From the NCBI GenBank assembly GCA_947630925.1, contig CANRJM010000007.1:1-64000 (forward strand): a stretch of 64,000 nucleotides of DNA. The letters are read 5' to 3'. Position 1 is the first letter of the stretch. Every line of letters begins with the position of its first letter. The notes below the pieces were generated by a model. It was given only the letters and a program-made list of their open reading frames with translations. It searched no databases and had not been told where the DNA came from. Below are positions 48,447-58,518 of this stretch, piece by piece. A program made the translations under genes and the position numbers. The DNA comes from an uncultured Lachnospiraceae bacterium. GTDB taxonomy: Bacteria > Bacillota > Clostridia > Lachnospirales > Lachnospiraceae.

Positions 48447-49327
48447 TTCATTTCCTCACTTTCCTTCTGACTATGCAGCCGTAATATTCTCCCTAATTCC
48501 TTCCGCATTTTTTCCCGGTGCACAATCCGGTCTACAAATCCATGCTCCAACTGAAACTCCGCACGTTGGAAGCCTTCCGGAAGCTCCTGATGAATGGTGC
48601 CTTTGATCACTCTCTGACCCGCAAAACCAATCAAAGCCTTTGGCTCTGACAAAATAATATCTCCCAACATGGCAAAACTTGCCGTAACGCCGCCAGTCGT
48701 CGGATCTGTTAAGACCGTCACATACAAAAGCCCTGCTTCGTCATGACGCCCCAATGCCTCAGACACCTTTGCCATCTGCATCAAAGAAATAATTCCCTCC
48801 TGCATGCGCGCCCCGCCGGAAGTTGTAAATATAATAATTGGCAAACGGTTTTTTGTCGCATACTCTACTGCTCTGGTTACCTTTTCCCCAACGACAGAGC
48901 CCATGCTTCCCATCATAAAATGACTGTCCATAATGGCTATCACCGTATCATATCCATATATTTTACATCGCCCGGTTACTACGCCTTCAAGGATTCCTGA
49001 TTTCTTTTGCGCTTTTAAAACCACCTGTTCATACTCCGGATAATCCATTGGATTGGAAGGCTTCATCTCCGCATCAAATTCCTCGAAACTTCCTTCGTCA
49101 CACGTAACTGCAATCCGCTCAGAGGGGCTCATGCGAAAATGCGCGTCACAATTGGGACAAAGCTTATACTCCGTTACTTCTTTTTTGTATATAATTGCTT
49201 TACAGGTATTACATTTTATCCACATTCCATCCGGAATCGAAGGTTCTCTCCTTGCTCTTTTTCTATCATTGCCTCTTCTTTCTCCATTGTCAATCGAGAA
49301 GTAATTTTTCTTTCCAAATAAATTCAA
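48443..49327 (-). CDS. accD: Acetyl-CoA carboxylase carboxyltransferase subunit beta
   Basis: Zinc finger [43 protein letters not shown]. Confidence 0.96.
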   Translation of the reverse strand: MNLFGKKNYFSIDNGERRGNDRKRARREPSIPDGMWIKCNTCKAIIYKKEVTEYKLCPNCDAHFRMSPSERIAVTCDEGSFEEFDAEMKPSNPMDYPEYEQVVLKAQKKSGILEGVVTGRCKIYGYDTVIAIMDSHFMMGSMGSVVGEKVTRAVEYATKNRLPIIIFTTSGGARMQEGIISLMQMAKVSEALGRHDEAGLLYVTVLTDPTTGGVTASFAMLGDIILSEPKALIGFAGQRVIKGTIHQELPEGFQRAEFQLEHGFVDRIVHREKMRKELGRILRLHSQKESEEMK

Positions 49328-49381
49328 CTAATCAACCCTTTCTTTCCGTCGGTTTCCATTTTTCCGCCATATGACGGAAAT

Positions 49382-50728
49382 CTATTTTAACAATTTCTCT
49401 TCCAAAAAAGCAGTATCAAACTCGCCGGCCAGATACTCCTCATCATTGAGGATGCGATTCTGAAACTCAATATTGGTATCAATACCGTCAATAATAAATT
49501 CATACAGCGCACGCCTCATTTTTGCGATTGCCTCTTTGCGGTTTCTGCCATGGACAATAACCTTGGCAATCATGGAATCATAATAAGGCAGTATCTCATA
49601 TCCCTCATACACTGCAGTATCAACGCGGATGCCAAGACCGCCCCCCGGCAAAAGCAGATAATCAATCAAACCAGGACACGGCGCAAAATTACGTTCCGGA
49701 TTTTCCGCATTAATCCGGCATTCAATTGCATGACCGCTAATCTGGATCTCCTCCTGCGTAAAAGATAATTTTTCTCCGTCTGCAATCCGAATCTGTTCTT
49801 TGATAATATCTACATTGGTAATCATTTCCGTTACCGGATGCTCTACCTGCACACGGGTATTCATTTCCATAAAATAAAATTGACCCGTTCTATCATACAA
49901 AAACTCAATCGTTCCCGCGCTTTGATATCCTACTGCTTTCGCAGCACGTACCGCCGCATCGCACATCTCCTTTCGTGTCTCGGGAGAAAGCGCTGGGGAA
50001 GGAGCTTCTTCCAATACCTTCTGATTCTTTCTCTGCAAAGAACAGTCCCGTTCTCCCAAGTGAATGATATTGCCATAATGATCTCCCAATATCTGTACTT
50101 CCACATGTCTGGCATGCTCAATCACTTTTTCCATGTACATGGCGTCTTCGCCAAACGCCGCCTTTGTCTCACTTTTCGCAGCTTCAAAAGCCTTCTGCAG
50201 TTCTTCCTTCTTTCGTACAATGCGAATGCCCTTGCCGCCGCCACCGGCAGAAGCTTTTACCATAACAGGATACCCCAGTTTTTCGGCAATCTCATATGCC
50301 TGTTCCATATCCCCGACTACTCCGTCGCTCCCCGGAATGACCGGAACATTTGCCTGAATCATCATAGCTCTGGCATTAGACTTATTTCCCATTGCGTCAA
50401 TCACGGAAGGATTTGGACCAATAAATTTGATATTACACTCTTCACACATTGCCGCAAATGTACTGTTTTCTGATAAAAAACCAAATCCCGGATGAATCGC
50501 CTGCGCGCCTGTTTCTACCGCAGCAGTAATAATATTGGTCATATTATTATAACTATCTGCAGCCTTCGCAGAGCCAATACAGACAGCTTCATCCGCAAGC
50601 TGTGCATGCAAAGCCTCTCTGTCCGGTTCAGAAAATACTGCTACCGTCTTAATTCCCATCTCGCGGCATGCCCGGATAATGCGGACGGCTATCTCGCCAC
50701 GATTTGCTATCAAAATCTTATCAAACAT
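49382..50728 (-). CDS. accC: Biotin carboxylase
   Basis: MFDKILIANRGEIAVRIIRACREMGIKTVAV; MEMNTRVQVEHPVTEMI. Confidence 0.97.
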   Translation of the reverse strand: MFDKILIANRGEIAVRIIRACREMGIKTVAVFSEPDREALHAQLADEAVCIGSAKAADSYNNMTNIITAAVETGAQAIHPGFGFLSENSTFAAMCEECNIKFIGPNPSVIDAMGNKSNARAMMIQANVPVIPGSDGVVGDMEQAYEIAEKLGYPVMVKASAGGGGKGIRIVRKKEELQKAFEAAKSETKAAFGEDAMYMEKVIEHARHVEVQILGDHYGNIIHLGERDCSLQRKNQKVLEEAPSPALSPETRKEMCDAAVRAAKAVGYQSAGTIEFLYDRTGQFYFMEMNTRVQVEHPVTEMITNVDIIKEQIRIADGEKLSFTQEEIQISGHAIECRINAENPERNFAPCPGLIDYLLLPGGGLGIRVDTAVYEGYEILPYYDSMIAKVIVHGRNRKEAIAKMRRALYEFIIDGIDTNIEFQNRILNDEEYLAGEFDTAFLEEKLLK

Positions 50729-50749
50729 TTGCGCCTCCATCGTTCTCTG

Positions 50750-51178
50750 CTACTCAATAATAAACATAAACTGCTCTACCTGAGCTGCGATTTCCTCTCC
50801 CACATATGCAGTACCATGACCGATACCGATATTTTTCTTCAGTTTATCAATTTCCAGTTCCAAACGAAGCGTATCCCCGGGAACTACCTTCCGCTTAAAT
50901 TTCGCATTTTTAATTGCACCGAAATATCCGGTCTTTCCCTTAAACTGTTCCATAGAAAGAATCGCAACTGCACCCGCCTGTGCCATTGCCTCAACAATCA
51001 GCACCCCCGGCATAACCGGTTCCTGCGGAAAATGCCCGGCAAAAAACGGTTCATTATAAGAAACATTTTTCAACGCCGTAATCGATTTCCCTTCTACCAT
51101 ATCCTCCACACGGTCAATCAGCAAAAACGGCTGCCTGTGTGGAATAATCGACATAATTTCATTGATATCCATTAACAT
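50750..51178 (-). CDS. fabZ: 3-hydroxyacyl-ACP dehydratase
   Basis: [36 protein letters not shown]. Confidence 0.96.
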   Translation of the reverse strand: MLMDINEIMSIIPHRQPFLLIDRVEDMVEGKSITALKNVSYNEPFFAGHFPQEPVMPGVLIVEAMAQAGAVAILSMEQFKGKTGYFGAIKNAKFKRKVVPGDTLRLELEIDKLKKNIGIGHGTAYVGEEIAAQVEQFMFIIE

Positions 51179-51202
51179 ATGATTCCTCTTCTCTTTCCAT
51201 TC

Positions 51203-51727
51203 CTACTTTACACGGAATAATTCCTGACCATACTCTACAAATTCGCCATCCTTTACAAGAATCTCTGTAATAGTCCCGCTCACTTCACTGTTTACTTCAT
51301 TCATAAACTTCATCGCTTCAATAATGCATACCACATCTCCTTCTGACACGGTATCTCCTGTTTTTACAAAAGGCGCCTCGTCCGGCGCTGCGCTTTGATA
51401 AAAGGTTCCAACAATCGGAGCCTTGATTACCTTTGTTGATTCCGCAGCAGAAGCTTTCGGAGCGGAATCTGTTTTTATAGCAGAATCTGCTCTTTTCATT
51501 TTGGAATCCTCTGCTGGTACGGAATCTGTCTGTTCCAACGCTGCCACAGGCGCTGCAGGTACCGCCTGCTGTGCCGCCGCTACAGGTACTGCAGCAGAAG
51601 ATGCCGCCCAGGGCGAAACCGGGCCGCGGTTTAAACGGAGCCGTACGTTATCCAACTGTACTTCCATATCATTTAAATCAGTTTTTTCAAAAATCGCAAT
51701 TAATTCCTTGACCTCTTCATATTGCAT
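51203..51727 (-). CDS. accB: Biotin carboxyl carrier protein
   Basis: C-terminal EAMKFMNEV biotinylation motif; Ala/Pro-rich linker. Confidence 0.95.
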   Translation of the reverse strand: MQYEEVKELIAIFEKTDLNDMEVQLDNVRLRLNRGPVSPWAASSAAVPVAAAQQAVPAAPVAALEQTDSVPAEDSKMKRADSAIKTDSAPKASAAESTKVIKAPIVGTFYQSAAPDEAPFVKTGDTVSEGDVVCIIEAMKFMNEVNSEVSGTITEILVKDGEFVEYGQELFRVK

Positions 51728-51760
51728 CCTCTTACCACACCTTTCTAAAATACATTCTCT

Positions 51761-53008
51761 CTATTTTCCTGTCCATTTCTTAAAACAGAGCACTGCATTG
51801 TGTCCGCCAAAGCCTAAAGAATTGGATAATGCATAAGCCGCATCCTTTGCTTCCCGCCCTACGTTTGGAATATAGTCTAAATCGCATTCTTCATCCGGCG
51901 TATGATAATTAATCGTTGGTGGAAGGAATCCCTCTTCCAGAGCCTTTACGCAGGAAATCGCTTCAATTGCACCCGCCGCTCCCAACAAATGGCCGGTCAT
52001 AGACTTTGTAGAACTAATCGGCGTCTTTTTTGCTGTTTCTTCGCCAAACGCTAATTTAATCGCCTTGGTTTCTCCCACGTCATTCGCCTGCGTACTGGTT
52101 CCATGAGCATTAATATAATCGACCTGTTCCGGAGTAATGCCTGCTTCCTTCAGCGCCATCTTCATTGCCTTCGCCGCTCCTTTTCCTTCCGGCTCCGGCA
52201 GCGTAACATGATATGCATCGCCGGTTGCGCCATATCCAACAATCTCTCCATATATCTTAGCGCCTCTGGCTAACGCATGCTCTAACTCTTCCAACACAAG
52301 AATGCCTGAACCGTCGCCCATGACAAAACCATTTCTCTCTTTATCAAATGGTTTACATGCTTTTTTCGGGTCCGGCTCTGTAGATAATGCTGTCAGATTG
52401 GTAAATCCCGCAACGCCAATTCCGCAAATTGCCCCCTCAGCGCCTCCTGCTATACAGGCGTCCAGATAACCATGCTTAATGTTGCGGTATGCATCGCCAA
52501 TGCAGTTTGTGCCGGTAGCACAGGCTGTCACAATGTCTTCACAGATGCCCTTTGCACCGATACGGATTGCAATATTGCCTGCCGCCATATTTCCAATTGT
52601 CATTGTAATAAAAAGAGGCGAAACACGGGAAGGTCCTTTCGCTGCCATTCTTAAAACCTGTTCTTCCATTGTCATTAAACCACCGGTACCAGAACCAACA
52701 AGAACGCCAATGCGGTCTGCGTCTTCCTTCTCCATGTCCAGTTTTGAATCTTCAAAAGCCTGAATCCCCGCTGCCAAAGCATAGATTGCAAATAAATCAT
52801 TTCTCTTGATATCCTTTTTTGTCATATACAATTCCGGATCGAAATCCTTGACTTCGGCCGCAATCTTCACTTTATAATCTGTCGTATCGAATTTCTTAAT
52901 ATAATCAATACCACAAACGCCATTTTTCAGATTATTCCAAAATGTATCTACTGTACTTCCCAACGGAGTAATAGCTCCCATTCCGGTAATCACACATCTT
53001 TTTTCCAT
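51761..53008 (-). CDS. fabF: Beta-ketoacyl-ACP synthase II
   Basis: RCVITGMGAITPLGSTVDTFWNNL, TACATGTNCIGDA, NAHGTSTQANDVGE. Confidence 0.96.
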   Translation of the reverse strand: MEKRCVITGMGAITPLGSTVDTFWNNLKNGVCGIDYIKKFDTTDYKVKIAAEVKDFDPELYMTKKDIKRNDLFAIYALAAGIQAFEDSKLDMEKEDADRIGVLVGSGTGGLMTMEEQVLRMAAKGPSRVSPLFITMTIGNMAAGNIAIRIGAKGICEDIVTACATGTNCIGDAYRNIKHGYLDACIAGGAEGAICGIGVAGFTNLTALSTEPDPKKACKPFDKERNGFVMGDGSGILVLEELEHALARGAKIYGEIVGYGATGDAYHVTLPEPEGKGAAKAMKMALKEAGITPEQVDYINAHGTSTQANDVGETKAIKLAFGEETAKKTPISSTKSMTGHLLGAAGAIEAISCVKALEEGFLPPTINYHTPDEECDLDYIPNVGREAKDAAYALSNSLGFGGHNAVLCFKKWTGK

Positions 53009-53048
53009 AACAACCCTCCATTCACTTGCACTCCCTAAACGTATCCTG

Positions 53049-53777
53049 CTACATTACCATACCGCCGTCAACATTTAGGACCTGCCCGGTAATGTATGTA
53101 TTTTTTGCGAAGAATACCGCCGCTTTTGCAATATCCTCTACCTGTCCATAACGCTTTAACGGAATGACAGATAACATCTTTTCTTTTTGCGCGTCTGTCA
53201 GAACAGCCGTCATATCCGTCTCCACAAATCCCGGTGCAATAGCATTACAGGTAATCCCTCTTGCCGCCAGTTCCTTAGCTACCGATTTTGTCAATCCAAT
53301 GATGCCAGCCTTGGATGCCGCATAATTAACCTGTCCGGCATTTCCCATCACGCCGACTACCGACGCCATATTAATGATTGCGCCGCTTCTCTGTCTCAAC
53401 ATAATACTGCTCACATGACGCACCATATTAAAAGTTCCTTTTAGATTTGTCTTTACCACACTGTCAAATTCTTCCTCGCTCATGCGCATCAAGAGCATAT
53501 CTCTGGTAATTCCTGCGTTATTCACAAGGATATCAATAGAGCCAAATTCCTCTTTTACCTGTTTTGCCAGAGAGGCAGCAAATTCAAAATCACTGACGTC
53601 CCCTTTTACCGGCATACATTTCACGCCGTATGCCTCTATCTGCTGAATCGTTTCCTCTGAAACATTGCTGTGATAGTTTAATACAATATTACATCCTTCT
53701 TCTGCAAATGCCAGAGCAATTGCTTTGCCAATTCCTTTCGCAGCTCCGGTAACAACCGCTGTCTTATCCTTTAACAT
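53049..53777 (-). CDS. fabG: 3-oxoacyl-ACP reductase
   Basis: MLKDKTAVVTGAAKGIGKAIAL, NNAGITRD, YAASKAGIIGLTKS. Confidence 0.95.
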   Translation of the reverse strand: MLKDKTAVVTGAAKGIGKAIALAFAEEGCNIVLNYHSNVSEETIQQIEAYGVKCMPVKGDVSDFEFAASLAKQVKEEFGSIDILVNNAGITRDMLLMRMSEEEFDSVVKTNLKGTFNMVRHVSSIMLRQRSGAIINMASVVGVMGNAGQVNYAASKAGIIGLTKSVAKELAARGITCNAIAPGFVETDMTAVLTDAQKEKMLSVIPLKRYGQVEDIAKAAVFFAKNTYITGQVLNVDGGMVM

Positions 53778-53790
53778 ATAAAACCTCCTA

Positions 53791-54732
53791 CTACACAATT
53801 TCCTGAAGCTTTGCCACTGTTTTTTCCAGGGAGACTCTATCTTCCACATTGAGAATCGTAACTCCCTTGACCGTTCTCTTTGCAAAACCGCACAACGCTC
53901 TTCCCGGTCCCAATTCTATAAAAGTATCCGCCCCCTCTTTCCTCATATTCTGTAAAATATCCGAAAAGCGAACCGGACAGCAGATCTGTTTTGCCAAGAT
54001 TGGAATAATATCTTTCTCCGATGCGACTATCTTTGCATCAACATTGGTAAACACCGGTATCTCCATCGGTTTGATATGCATCTTTTCCAACTCCGGCTTT
54101 AACTTTTCTGCTGCCGGCTGTAACATCTCCGTATGGAACGGGCCGCTTACTTTTAACTTTACGGCCATCTTCGCTCCCTTTTCTTTGGCAATCTCAGCGG
54201 CTCTTCCGACAGTTTCTGCCGCCCCGGCGATCACAATCTGCCCCGGCGCATTATAATTTGCCGGTACAGCCAGACCATTGCCGGCTTCCATTGCCTCCTT
54301 ACATGCCTCTTCAACTGCCTCTGTATCTAAACCAATAATGGCATACATTGCTCCTTCTCCCGAAGGAACTGCTTCCGCCATGAATTTTCCTCTTTTTTGA
54401 ACTAATGCAACTGCCTCATCAAAATCCATTGCCCCGCTGGCAACATAGGCAGAATATTCCCCCAGGCTCAATCCGGCAGTCATTTCTGCACGGACACCCT
54501 GTTCCTCCAAAACTTTCATAGCGGCAATACTCATTGTAAGAATTGCCGGCTGCGCAAACTCTGTCTCCCCCAACTTGACTTCATTCTCAAAACAAATTTC
54601 TTTTATTGAATACCCTAATACTTCATCGGCCCGGTCGAAGATTTCTTTTGCCACAGAATAATTCTGATATAATTCTTTTCCCATACCGGCATACTGCGCG
54701 CCCTGACCGCTAAACATAAATACTGTTTTCAT
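53791..54732 (-). CDS. fabD: Malonyl-CoA:ACP transacylase
   Basis: MKTVFMFSGQGAQYAGMGKELY, GLSLGEYSAYVASGAM. Confidence 0.95.
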   Translation of the reverse strand: MKTVFMFSGQGAQYAGMGKELYQNYSVAKEIFDRADEVLGYSIKEICFENEVKLGETEFAQPAILTMSIAAMKVLEEQGVRAEMTAGLSLGEYSAYVASGAMDFDEAVALVQKRGKFMAEAVPSGEGAMYAIIGLDTEAVEEACKEAMEAGNGLAVPANYNAPGQIVIAGAAETVGRAAEIAKEKGAKMAVKLKVSGPFHTEMLQPAAEKLKPELEKMHIKPMEIPVFTNVDAKIVASEKDIIPILAKQICCPVRFSDILQNMRKEGADTFIELGPGRALCGFAKRTVKGVTILNVEDRVSLEKTVAKLQEIV

Positions 54733-54831
54733 ATTTTCCCTCCACTCGGCAATGCCGGACGGCATTACCGCACCGCAACCACGAGCGTCACGCATATTGC
54801 GGGACAGCTCGGATTAACGATGTGCCATGAA

Positions 54832-55053
54832 TTATTTATGGCTTTCTACAAAATCTACTGCATCTTTAACAGTCACAATTGCTTCCGGATTCTCAACAGA
54901 AACATCAAATTCATCCTCAATATCATTGATAATCTGGAATAAATCTAAAGAGTCTGCATCTAAATCGTCCTTTACATTTGTCTCTAATGTAATTTCACTT
55001 ACATCCTTTCCTGTCTGCTCTGCAATAATTTCCCTGATTTTCTCAAAAACCAT
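54832..55053 (-). CDS. acpP: Acyl carrier protein
   Basis: 73 aa with LDADSLDLFQIINDIEDEF (DSL phosphopantetheine motif). Confidence 0.95.
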   Translation of the reverse strand: MVFEKIREIIAEQTGKDVSEITLETNVKDDLDADSLDLFQIINDIEDEFDVSVENPEAIVTVKDAVDFVESHK

Positions 55054-55106
55054 CCTTCTTATCCTCCTAAAAATTTATTTATATATACTGCTTTTGCAGT
55101 TATACA

Positions 55107-56084
55107 CTACCAAACAATCAACATAGTCCCCCATGTCATTCCACCGCCAAAGCCCGCCAGAACAATTTTATCCCCCCGCTCAAGCAGCCCCTGCTCATTT
55201 AATTCATTCAATGCCATGGGGATGCTTGCCGAAGAGGTATTGCCCAAACGGTCTATATTCATATAAAATTTTTCAAACGGAATTCCTAATTTTTTAGCAA
55301 TCACTTCTACAATCCTTATATTCGCCTGATGCGGAATAAAGTATTTGACATCCTCATGCTTTAAATGTTTTTCCTCCATCAGTTTCTTTAAACTTCCGGT
55401 AACCTTCTTTGTGGCGAACTTAAAAACTTCTCTTCCATTCATATTAACATACCACAACGGATCGACGCTCGCCGGATTATCATTAAATGCATTTGCGCAA
55501 TTGGTATATCCCTCTGTCAGTATCTCATATTTTTCGCCTGCAGAACCGATATTTTCCCATTCCATCCCGGCCTCTTCAGACTTCTCCACATATGCGCCGC
55601 CGGCGCCGTCGCCAAATAATACGCAAGTGGCTCGGTCTGTCCAGTCTACAATTTTTGAAAGCGTTTCCCCGCCAATGACAAGTGCATTGCCGTATGCACC
55701 GGACTTAATAAACTTATCCGCCGTGCTCAACGCAAACATAAAACCGCTGCAGGCGGCAACCACATCAAAGGCCACTGCATTGACAGCGCCAATCTCCTTT
55801 TGAATCATGCATGCCAGAGACGGAGTCCCATAATCCTGCGTAACAGAAGCTACAATGATCAAATCAATATCCTCTGCCTTTACTGCCGCTCTTTCTAACA
55901 ACTGCTTTGCAACATTAATCACAAGAACGGAGGTATTTTCGCCTGCCGATATGTGTCTTTCCCTTATCCCGGTTCTCTGTGTAATCCACTCGTCGCTTGT
56001 ATCTACAATCTTTGCCAGATCAGCATTTGTAATAACCTGCTCCGGCACACTTGCAGCAGTCGCAATCACTCTTGTCCTAATCAT
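55107..56084 (-). CDS. fabH: Beta-ketoacyl-ACP synthase III
   Basis: SDEWITQRTGIRERH, VVAACSGFMFAL, GGGMTWGTMLIVW. Confidence 0.95.
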   Translation of the reverse strand: MIRTRVIATAASVPEQVITNADLAKIVDTSDEWITQRTGIRERHISAGENTSVLVINVAKQLLERAAVKAEDIDLIIVASVTQDYGTPSLACMIQKEIGAVNAVAFDVVAACSGFMFALSTADKFIKSGAYGNALVIGGETLSKIVDWTDRATCVLFGDGAGGAYVEKSEEAGMEWENIGSAGEKYEILTEGYTNCANAFNDNPASVDPLWYVNMNGREVFKFATKKVTGSLKKLMEEKHLKHEDVKYFIPHQANIRIVEVIAKKLGIPFEKFYMNIDRLGNTSSASIPMALNELNEQGLLERGDKIVLAGFGGGMTWGTMLIVW

Positions 56085-56168
56085 AGTTTTCCTTCTCCAT
56101 TCTTTCTTTTACACTATGGAATCCCTCTGTATGTAGTCCTGTACAAAATATCTGTAAATTCATAATTG

Positions 56169-56198
56169 AGTATATTCTAAAATGCAAGCTTTCGTCAA
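56169..56198 (-). promoter_or_regulatory. Predicted promoter of the fab/acc operon
   Basis: Minus strand TTGACG-N18-TATACT. Confidence 0.6.
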
Positions 56199-56273
56199 CT
56201 ATAATTAACACATTTTCCCAGAATAATGATTTTACTAACGCACTTTGACACATACTGCGATCCCCTATACAGT

Positions 56274-56306
56274 GAAAAAATGGAAATTCATAACTTACGA
56301 ATTTCC
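56274..56306 (-). terminator. Terminator downstream of the cheY-like gene
   Basis: Minus strand GGAAATTC-N9-GAATTTCC followed by ATTTTTTC. Confidence 0.8.
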
Positions 56307-56315
56307 ATTCCCCCT

Positions 56316-56684
56316 CTATTGCCTGTTCAACAATTCTAACGTTGCCAACAGAACATCATTCTCCCAAGGTTTTGGAACCAGATATTTCAGTCCTATCTGC
56401 TTTATTTCTTCCAAAGTACCGGAATCACATAAAGAACTTAGCATCATGATTTTTACCTTTGGATTTTTCTTCATTAAAATCTCAGCCGTCTCCAATCCAT
56501 CAATTCCCGGCATAATGATATCTAAGATTACAATATCCGGATGAAGTTCATCATATAAGCGGATACCCTCCTCTCCGCTTTTTGCATAGCCAATTACCTT
56601 GTAACCATTCTCTTCTACAATATCCTTAATCTGTTTTGATGCAAACGGCGAATCATCTACTACCATAATCGTTATTTCACTCAT
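56316..56684 (-). CDS. CheY-like response regulator
   Basis: VDDSPFASKQI, PDIVILDIIMPGIDGLE, KPW; single REC domain. Confidence 0.93.
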   Translation of the reverse strand: MSEITIMVVDDSPFASKQIKDIVEENGYKVIGYAKSGEEGIRLYDELHPDIVILDIIMPGIDGLETAEILMKKNPKVKIMMLSSLCDSGTLEEIKQIGLKYLVPKPWENDVLLATLELLNRQ

Positions 56685-57175
56685 TCTGCGTCCTCCTTCT
56701 GATCATTTTCTGTTGAACAACAAATGTAAACCTGCAGTTTTCCTGCTTTTGAACTATACGCCAAAAATTCCGGCTGATTGTTATCCAAAATGGAATGCAG
56801 CGGCTCACTTGTCCGGTAAAAACTCGGCACCGACAAACGAGACGGCTTTTTTACCATATTATTTAGTTTTGATATTGCATGACCACATATAATATTGACA
56901 TACTCATTCAGATATAATGCAATTTCTTCCTTCGGCGGAGTGCATCCTCCATTCATTGTATCTATAATACACTGAAACAAGTCTTCTGAAAAATGGCAAA
57001 TGATCTGAGCGTTGATATAACCTTTTGTCTGTATCAATTCCCAATATCCATGCTGCAAAACCGGCATTTTATTCTTTTTGTTCTCCGTTGTCTTCTGTAA
57101 ATCAACGCAAATCAGTTTCTGCGTTACCTCTCCAAACGACTCATCAAAAACATCACATATTTCTGTTCCAGTCAA
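56681..57175 (-). CDS. CheX/CheC-like chemotaxis phosphatase-domain protein
   Basis: EEIALYLNEYVNIICGHAISKLNN motif (ExxN); ATGA overlap with the response regulator. Confidence 0.7.
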   Translation of the reverse strand: MTGTEICDVFDESFGEVTQKLICVDLQKTTENKKNKMPVLQHGYWELIQTKGYINAQIICHFSEDLFQCIIDTMNGGCTPPKEEIALYLNEYVNIICGHAISKLNNMVKKPSRLSVPSFYRTSEPLHSILDNNQPEFLAYSSKAGKLQVYICCSTENDQKEDAE

Positions 57176-57204
57176 ACACCCACCTCCAATTCCAAATAAA
57201 AGGT

Positions 57205-57609
57205 TTAATTTCCAAGAAAACGCATCTTTCCATTGGAACTTACTTTTGTCTGCTTAGAACTGTGTTTTTCTTCATGACTATACATACCCGACAATTTATT
57301 TGTCATCTGCATTTTGCATTCCTTACAGTATCTGCCTGTTAAAATCGGCTTGCCGCATACTTCGCAATCAATTGACATTCCCGAATCCTTCGAAAAAGAT
57401 AACCGTTCCTGTCTTACCCACTTTTTAATCTGTTGAATTGGGATCTCCATTTCTTCAGCAACCGTAGACATAGACGCTGTAGGATTGGCATATATATAAT
57501 CTCTGACAGAAAAAAACTTATCTTCCAGTTCCTTGGCGCATACAGGGCAGATTGGTTCTCCTGTATAGTTAAATAACTTTCCGCAATTCTTACAATTTCT
57601 TACATCCAT
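57205..57609 (-). CDS. YvyF/TIGR03826-like flagellar operon protein
   Basis: MDVRNCKNCGKLFNYTGEPICPVCAKELEDKFFSVRDYI...EEMEIPIQQIKKWVRQERL. Confidence 0.8.
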   Translation of the reverse strand: MDVRNCKNCGKLFNYTGEPICPVCAKELEDKFFSVRDYIYANPTASMSTVAEEMEIPIQQIKKWVRQERLSFSKDSGMSIDCEVCGKPILTGRYCKECKMQMTNKLSGMYSHEEKHSSKQTKVSSNGKMRFLGN

Positions 57610-57650
57610 ATTAACCTCCATTTCTGAGCGGCTTGTCGCAAAGAGACAAT

Positions 57651-57785
57651 GAGAAAAAACTGTTTTCACAGTTCGCGTATGCATTTTCTCATCTGCCATT
57701 ATAGCTATTTGTTTTCACTCAGGAACAAATAGCCAAAATGAGCGTAGGCTCACTTGTGAAAATCAGCGCATCAGCGTGATTTTTC
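57651..57785 (-). ncRNA. Candidate structured leader/hairpin cluster upstream of the yvyF-like gene
   Basis: Four consecutive stem-loops: GAAAATCA/TGATTTTTC (57758-57785), TGAGC/GCTCA (57739-57752), GCTATTTGTT/AACAAATAGC (57704-57733), AACTGT-GAAA-ACAGTT-TTTT on minus (57651-57673). Confidence 0.4.
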
Positions 57786-57796
57786 AACCTAACCTC

Positions 57797-58504
57797 CTAA
57801 TCGCTTTGTCCTGTGCATACACACAAAAAGTAAATTTCTTCCACTCCCCAGTTTTTCAATACACGGGAACATGCCTCTACCGTACTCCCTGTTGTATATA
57901 TATCATCAATAATTATAACACATTTCCAATATTTATACAACTTTTCCTGCAGGGAAGTTATCTGAAATGCCTGGCATAGATTTTCCAATCTCTCCTTATC
58001 GGTTAATTCCTTTTGAGGAAGCGTATTTTTGACACGAAGCAAAATATCCTTCCGGGCAGGAATGCCACTCAGACGGCTCAAATGCTCTGCTAACAATTCC
58101 GCCTGATTAAATCCCCTTACCCGGTAACGTTCTTTGTGAACAGGTACCGGAATAAGAGCTTCCGCTTGTATTTCCTTCATCCACCCGCCATACCTTATGT
58201 ACATTTCTCTTGCATAACAGGCAGCATATTCCTGTCTGCCATGGTATTTAAAACGGCTTATGGAACTTCTCATAGAAGTATCATACAAAAATACGGAATG
58301 ACCGGACCGAAAAGCCGTCTTTTTTTTCTTACAATCCGTACAGTATTCTTCTTGACAGTCCACCGGCTTCCCGCATTTCATGCAGCTTTCTTTTCCAATA
58401 TACCGCAAAGTACCTGTACAGTTCTTACAATAGTACTGCTCCTGCATACTGAGCACTCTGTCACATACCGTACACCGTCTCGGATAGAGCATATCTAAAA
58501 TCAT
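57797..58504 (-). CDS. comF: ComF-family phosphoribosyltransferase-like protein
   Basis: Zinc-finger CTVCDRVLSMQEQYYCKNC, CMKCGKPV; VIIIDDIYTTGSTVEACSRVL PRTase motif. Start uncertain. Confidence 0.9.
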   Translation of the reverse strand: MILDMLYPRRCTVCDRVLSMQEQYYCKNCTGTLRYIGKESCMKCGKPVDCQEEYCTDCKKKKTAFRSGHSVFLYDTSMRSSISRFKYHGRQEYAACYAREMYIRYGGWMKEIQAEALIPVPVHKERYRVRGFNQAELLAEHLSRLSGIPARKDILLRVKNTLPQKELTDKERLENLCQAFQITSLQEKLYKYWKCVIIIDDIYTTGSTVEACSRVLKNWGVEEIYFLCVCTGQSD

Positions 58505-58518
58505 TTTTCCTGCTTTTT

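Noticed and set aside
49838-51175. Long plus-strand ORFs (211 and 227 aa)
   Set aside because: Antisense to accC and fabZ, which have clear family motifs; no plausible domain in the translations.
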